DNA of 5,882 nucleotides from an uncultured Deferribacteraceae bacterium. Its GTDB lineage: Bacteria > Chrysiogenota > Deferribacteres > Deferribacterales > Mucispirillaceae. The stretch lies in the NCBI GenBank assembly GCA_947039055.1, contig CAMQYB010000138.1:1-5882 (forward strand). The letters are read 5' to 3'. A program made the position numbers and the translations under genes. Numbering within the stretch: the first letter of the stretch is position 1; each line of letters begins with the position of its first letter. This document shows, in pieces, positions 4,606 to 5,882 of this stretch. The notes beneath the pieces are model-generated. The model made no database searches. It was not told the DNA's origin and saw nothing but the letters and a program-made list of their open reading frames with translations.

Positions 4606-5882
4606 ATGATAAAAATTCATACTTCATTATTCACTATTTTTATAATTCTTTTTGTGTCATTTAACAGTAATGCATCAAATAGAAACACTCCAATAACTCA
4701 TGCTGTAGCTCTAACTAAAAACTCTATAGTAAATATTAGAACAGAAAAGATAGTTAATCAATCATATTCTCCATATAACGATCCGATGGTAAATAATCTC
4801 TTCGGATTTGCAGGCAGTTATAAAACACAAAGTTTAGGCTCAGGTGTGATTATAAGTGAAGACGGAATTATCGTTACTAACAGTCATGTTATTGAAGCTG
4901 CATCAAAAATATTCGTTATACTAGGTAATAATCAACAGTTAGAAGCAACTGTCATCGGTAGTGACGCTATCCTAGATGTCGCCATAATTAAGATAAATAA
5001 AAAAGTTCATGGACTAAAACCTGCGAAACTTGGAAACAGTTCAGATATTATGCTAGGTGAAACAGTAATCGCAATCGGTAATCCATACGGTTTAAATTCA
5101 TCAGTTACAACGGGTGTTGTATCAAACGTTAGACGAGTTTTAATGGATGATATCGGCTACGCTATATTTATTCAAGTTGATGCATCAATCAATCCTGGAA
5201 ACTCAGGAGGACCACTTATTAATTTAGACGGTGAGGTTATAGGTATCAATACAGCGATCTATCGAGCAGGACAGGGGATCGGTTTCTCTCTACCTATTGA
5301 TGTTGTGAAAACGATATTGCCAGAGTTTGAGAGACAATCAAAGATGTCTAAACGGTATACAGATTTCTCTATTAAAGAGAAGGTGTCAACAAAAGATATT
5401 CCATACTTAGAGATATCAGGAGTAGATAGAAGTTTAGGTTCAAATTATGAAGGTGTGCATGTTGGAGATCAGATAGTGATGATGGATAATATACCTATTA
5501 ATAGTAAAAACGCTTATGAGTATATACTTAAAACTTTCAAGATAGGAGACTCTATTGAGGTGTTTTTTGGCAAAGGTACAGATGACGATATGAGTTTCAC
5601 AAAAGCGAATGTAACAATTAGAGCGTTTCCAGATAACTATGGTTTAACAAATTTTAAAAACAGATACGGTATAACTTTTGAAAGTGATGGCAAGAGTGTT
5701 ACAGTTCAAAAGAGTATGGATAATAAATATATTATGACAAACGATATTGTGGTCGGTGTAAACGACCAAGATATTCAATCGTTAGAAGAGTTGAACGATC
5801 TATTAAATGAAAATATCGGTGAGATTATTATTCTGCATATTGCACGAGCTAATAAATTATTCTCTCTACGTATTCAAACATA
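4606..5882 (+). CDS. htrA: Periplasmic HtrA/Deg-type serine protease, reaching the window edge
   Basis: This is an envelope quality-control protease that degrades or holds misfolded exported proteins. I translated 425 codons without a stop. The window ends in ta, which could begin a TAA/TAG, so the protein is either just complete or slightly truncated here. Residues 1-23 are a signal peptide (hydrophobic core 8-18, likely cut after SNA at 21-23). The trypsin-like domain spans about 30-240 with the full catalytic triad: His94 in TNSHVIEA, Asp124 in AILDVAIIKI, Ser200 in NPGNSGGPL. GSGVII (78-83) and AIYRAGQGIGFSLPID (217-232) are also family hallmarks. The N-terminal loop (about 50-75) is short and lacks the long Q-linker of E. 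coli DegP, so it is nearer DegQ/DegS in build. Two PDZ-like regions follow, about 253-340 (HVGDQIVMMDNIPI at 285-298) and about 343-425. Both are diverged, and the second lacks the usual GD-containing turn. No membrane anchor other than the signal peptide is visible. It is divergent from the unknown gene on its left. Confidence 0.93.
   Translation, partial: MIKIHTSLFTIFIILFVSFNSNASNRNTPITHAVALTKNSIVNIRTEKIVNQSYSPYNDPMVNNLFGFAGSYKTQSLGSGVIISEDGIIVTNSHVIEAASKIFVILGNNQQLEATVIGSDAILDVAIIKINKKVHGLKPAKLGNSSDIMLGETVIAIGNPYGLNSSVTTGVVSNVRRVLMDDIGYAIFIQVDASINPGNSGGPLINLDGEVIGINTAIYRAGQGIGFSLPIDVVKTILPEFERQSKMSKRYTDFSIKEKVSTKDIPYLEISGVDRSLGSNYEGVHVGDQIVMMDNIPINSKNAYEYILKTFKIGDSIEVFFGKGTDDDMSFTKANVTIRAFPDNYGLTNFKNRYGITFESDGKSVTVQKSMDNKYIMTNDIVVGVNDQDIQSLEELNDLLNENIGEIIILHIARANKLFSLRIQT

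Overview
The window is AT-rich throughout, roughly one third G+C by eye, and uses the standard code. It carries three complete protein genes and a fourth that runs to the right edge. A secreted Do/HtrA-type protease with a signal peptide suggests a Gram-negative (diderm) bacterium. Together with the low G+C and the style of the HtrA active-site region, this is compatible with an AT-rich deltaproteobacterial or Deferribacteres-like lineage. That placement is only a guess, because no rRNA or other marker is present.

Layout from left to right: (1) 59-1531 (+) is a 12-helix APC-superfamily permease of the glutamate:GABA antiporter (GadC-like) group. (2) 1532-1779 is a convergent intergenic gap with a good hairpin/T-tract terminator at 1658-1697, preceded by short 12-bp-spaced repeats. 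(3) 1780-3150 (-) is an NhaC-family Na+/H+ antiporter-type carrier. (4) 3151-3628 is a 478-bp gap. It holds the probable promoter of the NhaC gene, a small palindrome, a possible 17-codon ORF with its own -10 boxes, a strong terminator pointing in the + direction with no annotated + gene before it, and repeated copies of the 3' end of the next gene. (5) 3629-4489 (-) is a 286-residue soluble protein of unknown function. (6) 4490-4605 is a short divergent promoter region rich in T-tracts. (7) 4606-5882 (+) is a periplasmic HtrA/Deg-type serine protease. It is open to the last base, and the final two bases (ta) could be the start of its stop codon.

The three recognisable genes suit ion, pH and envelope homeostasis: an amino-acid antiporter that may consume protons, a sodium/proton antiporter-type carrier, and a periplasmic quality-control protease. 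They are not in one operon: the two transporters converge, and the unknown gene and the protease diverge. Any functional link is inference. The most unusual sequence feature is the end of the unknown gene. Its last four codons plus stop (Ile-Leu-Phe-Glu-stop) occur three times within about 125 bp, with synonymous codon differences, and a 20-bp stretch is repeated exactly. This looks like remains of lost paralogues or of repeated 3'-end duplication. No confident new defence or mobile system is visible, and there is no tRNA, rRNA, CRISPR array, transposase or riboswitch that I can recognise.
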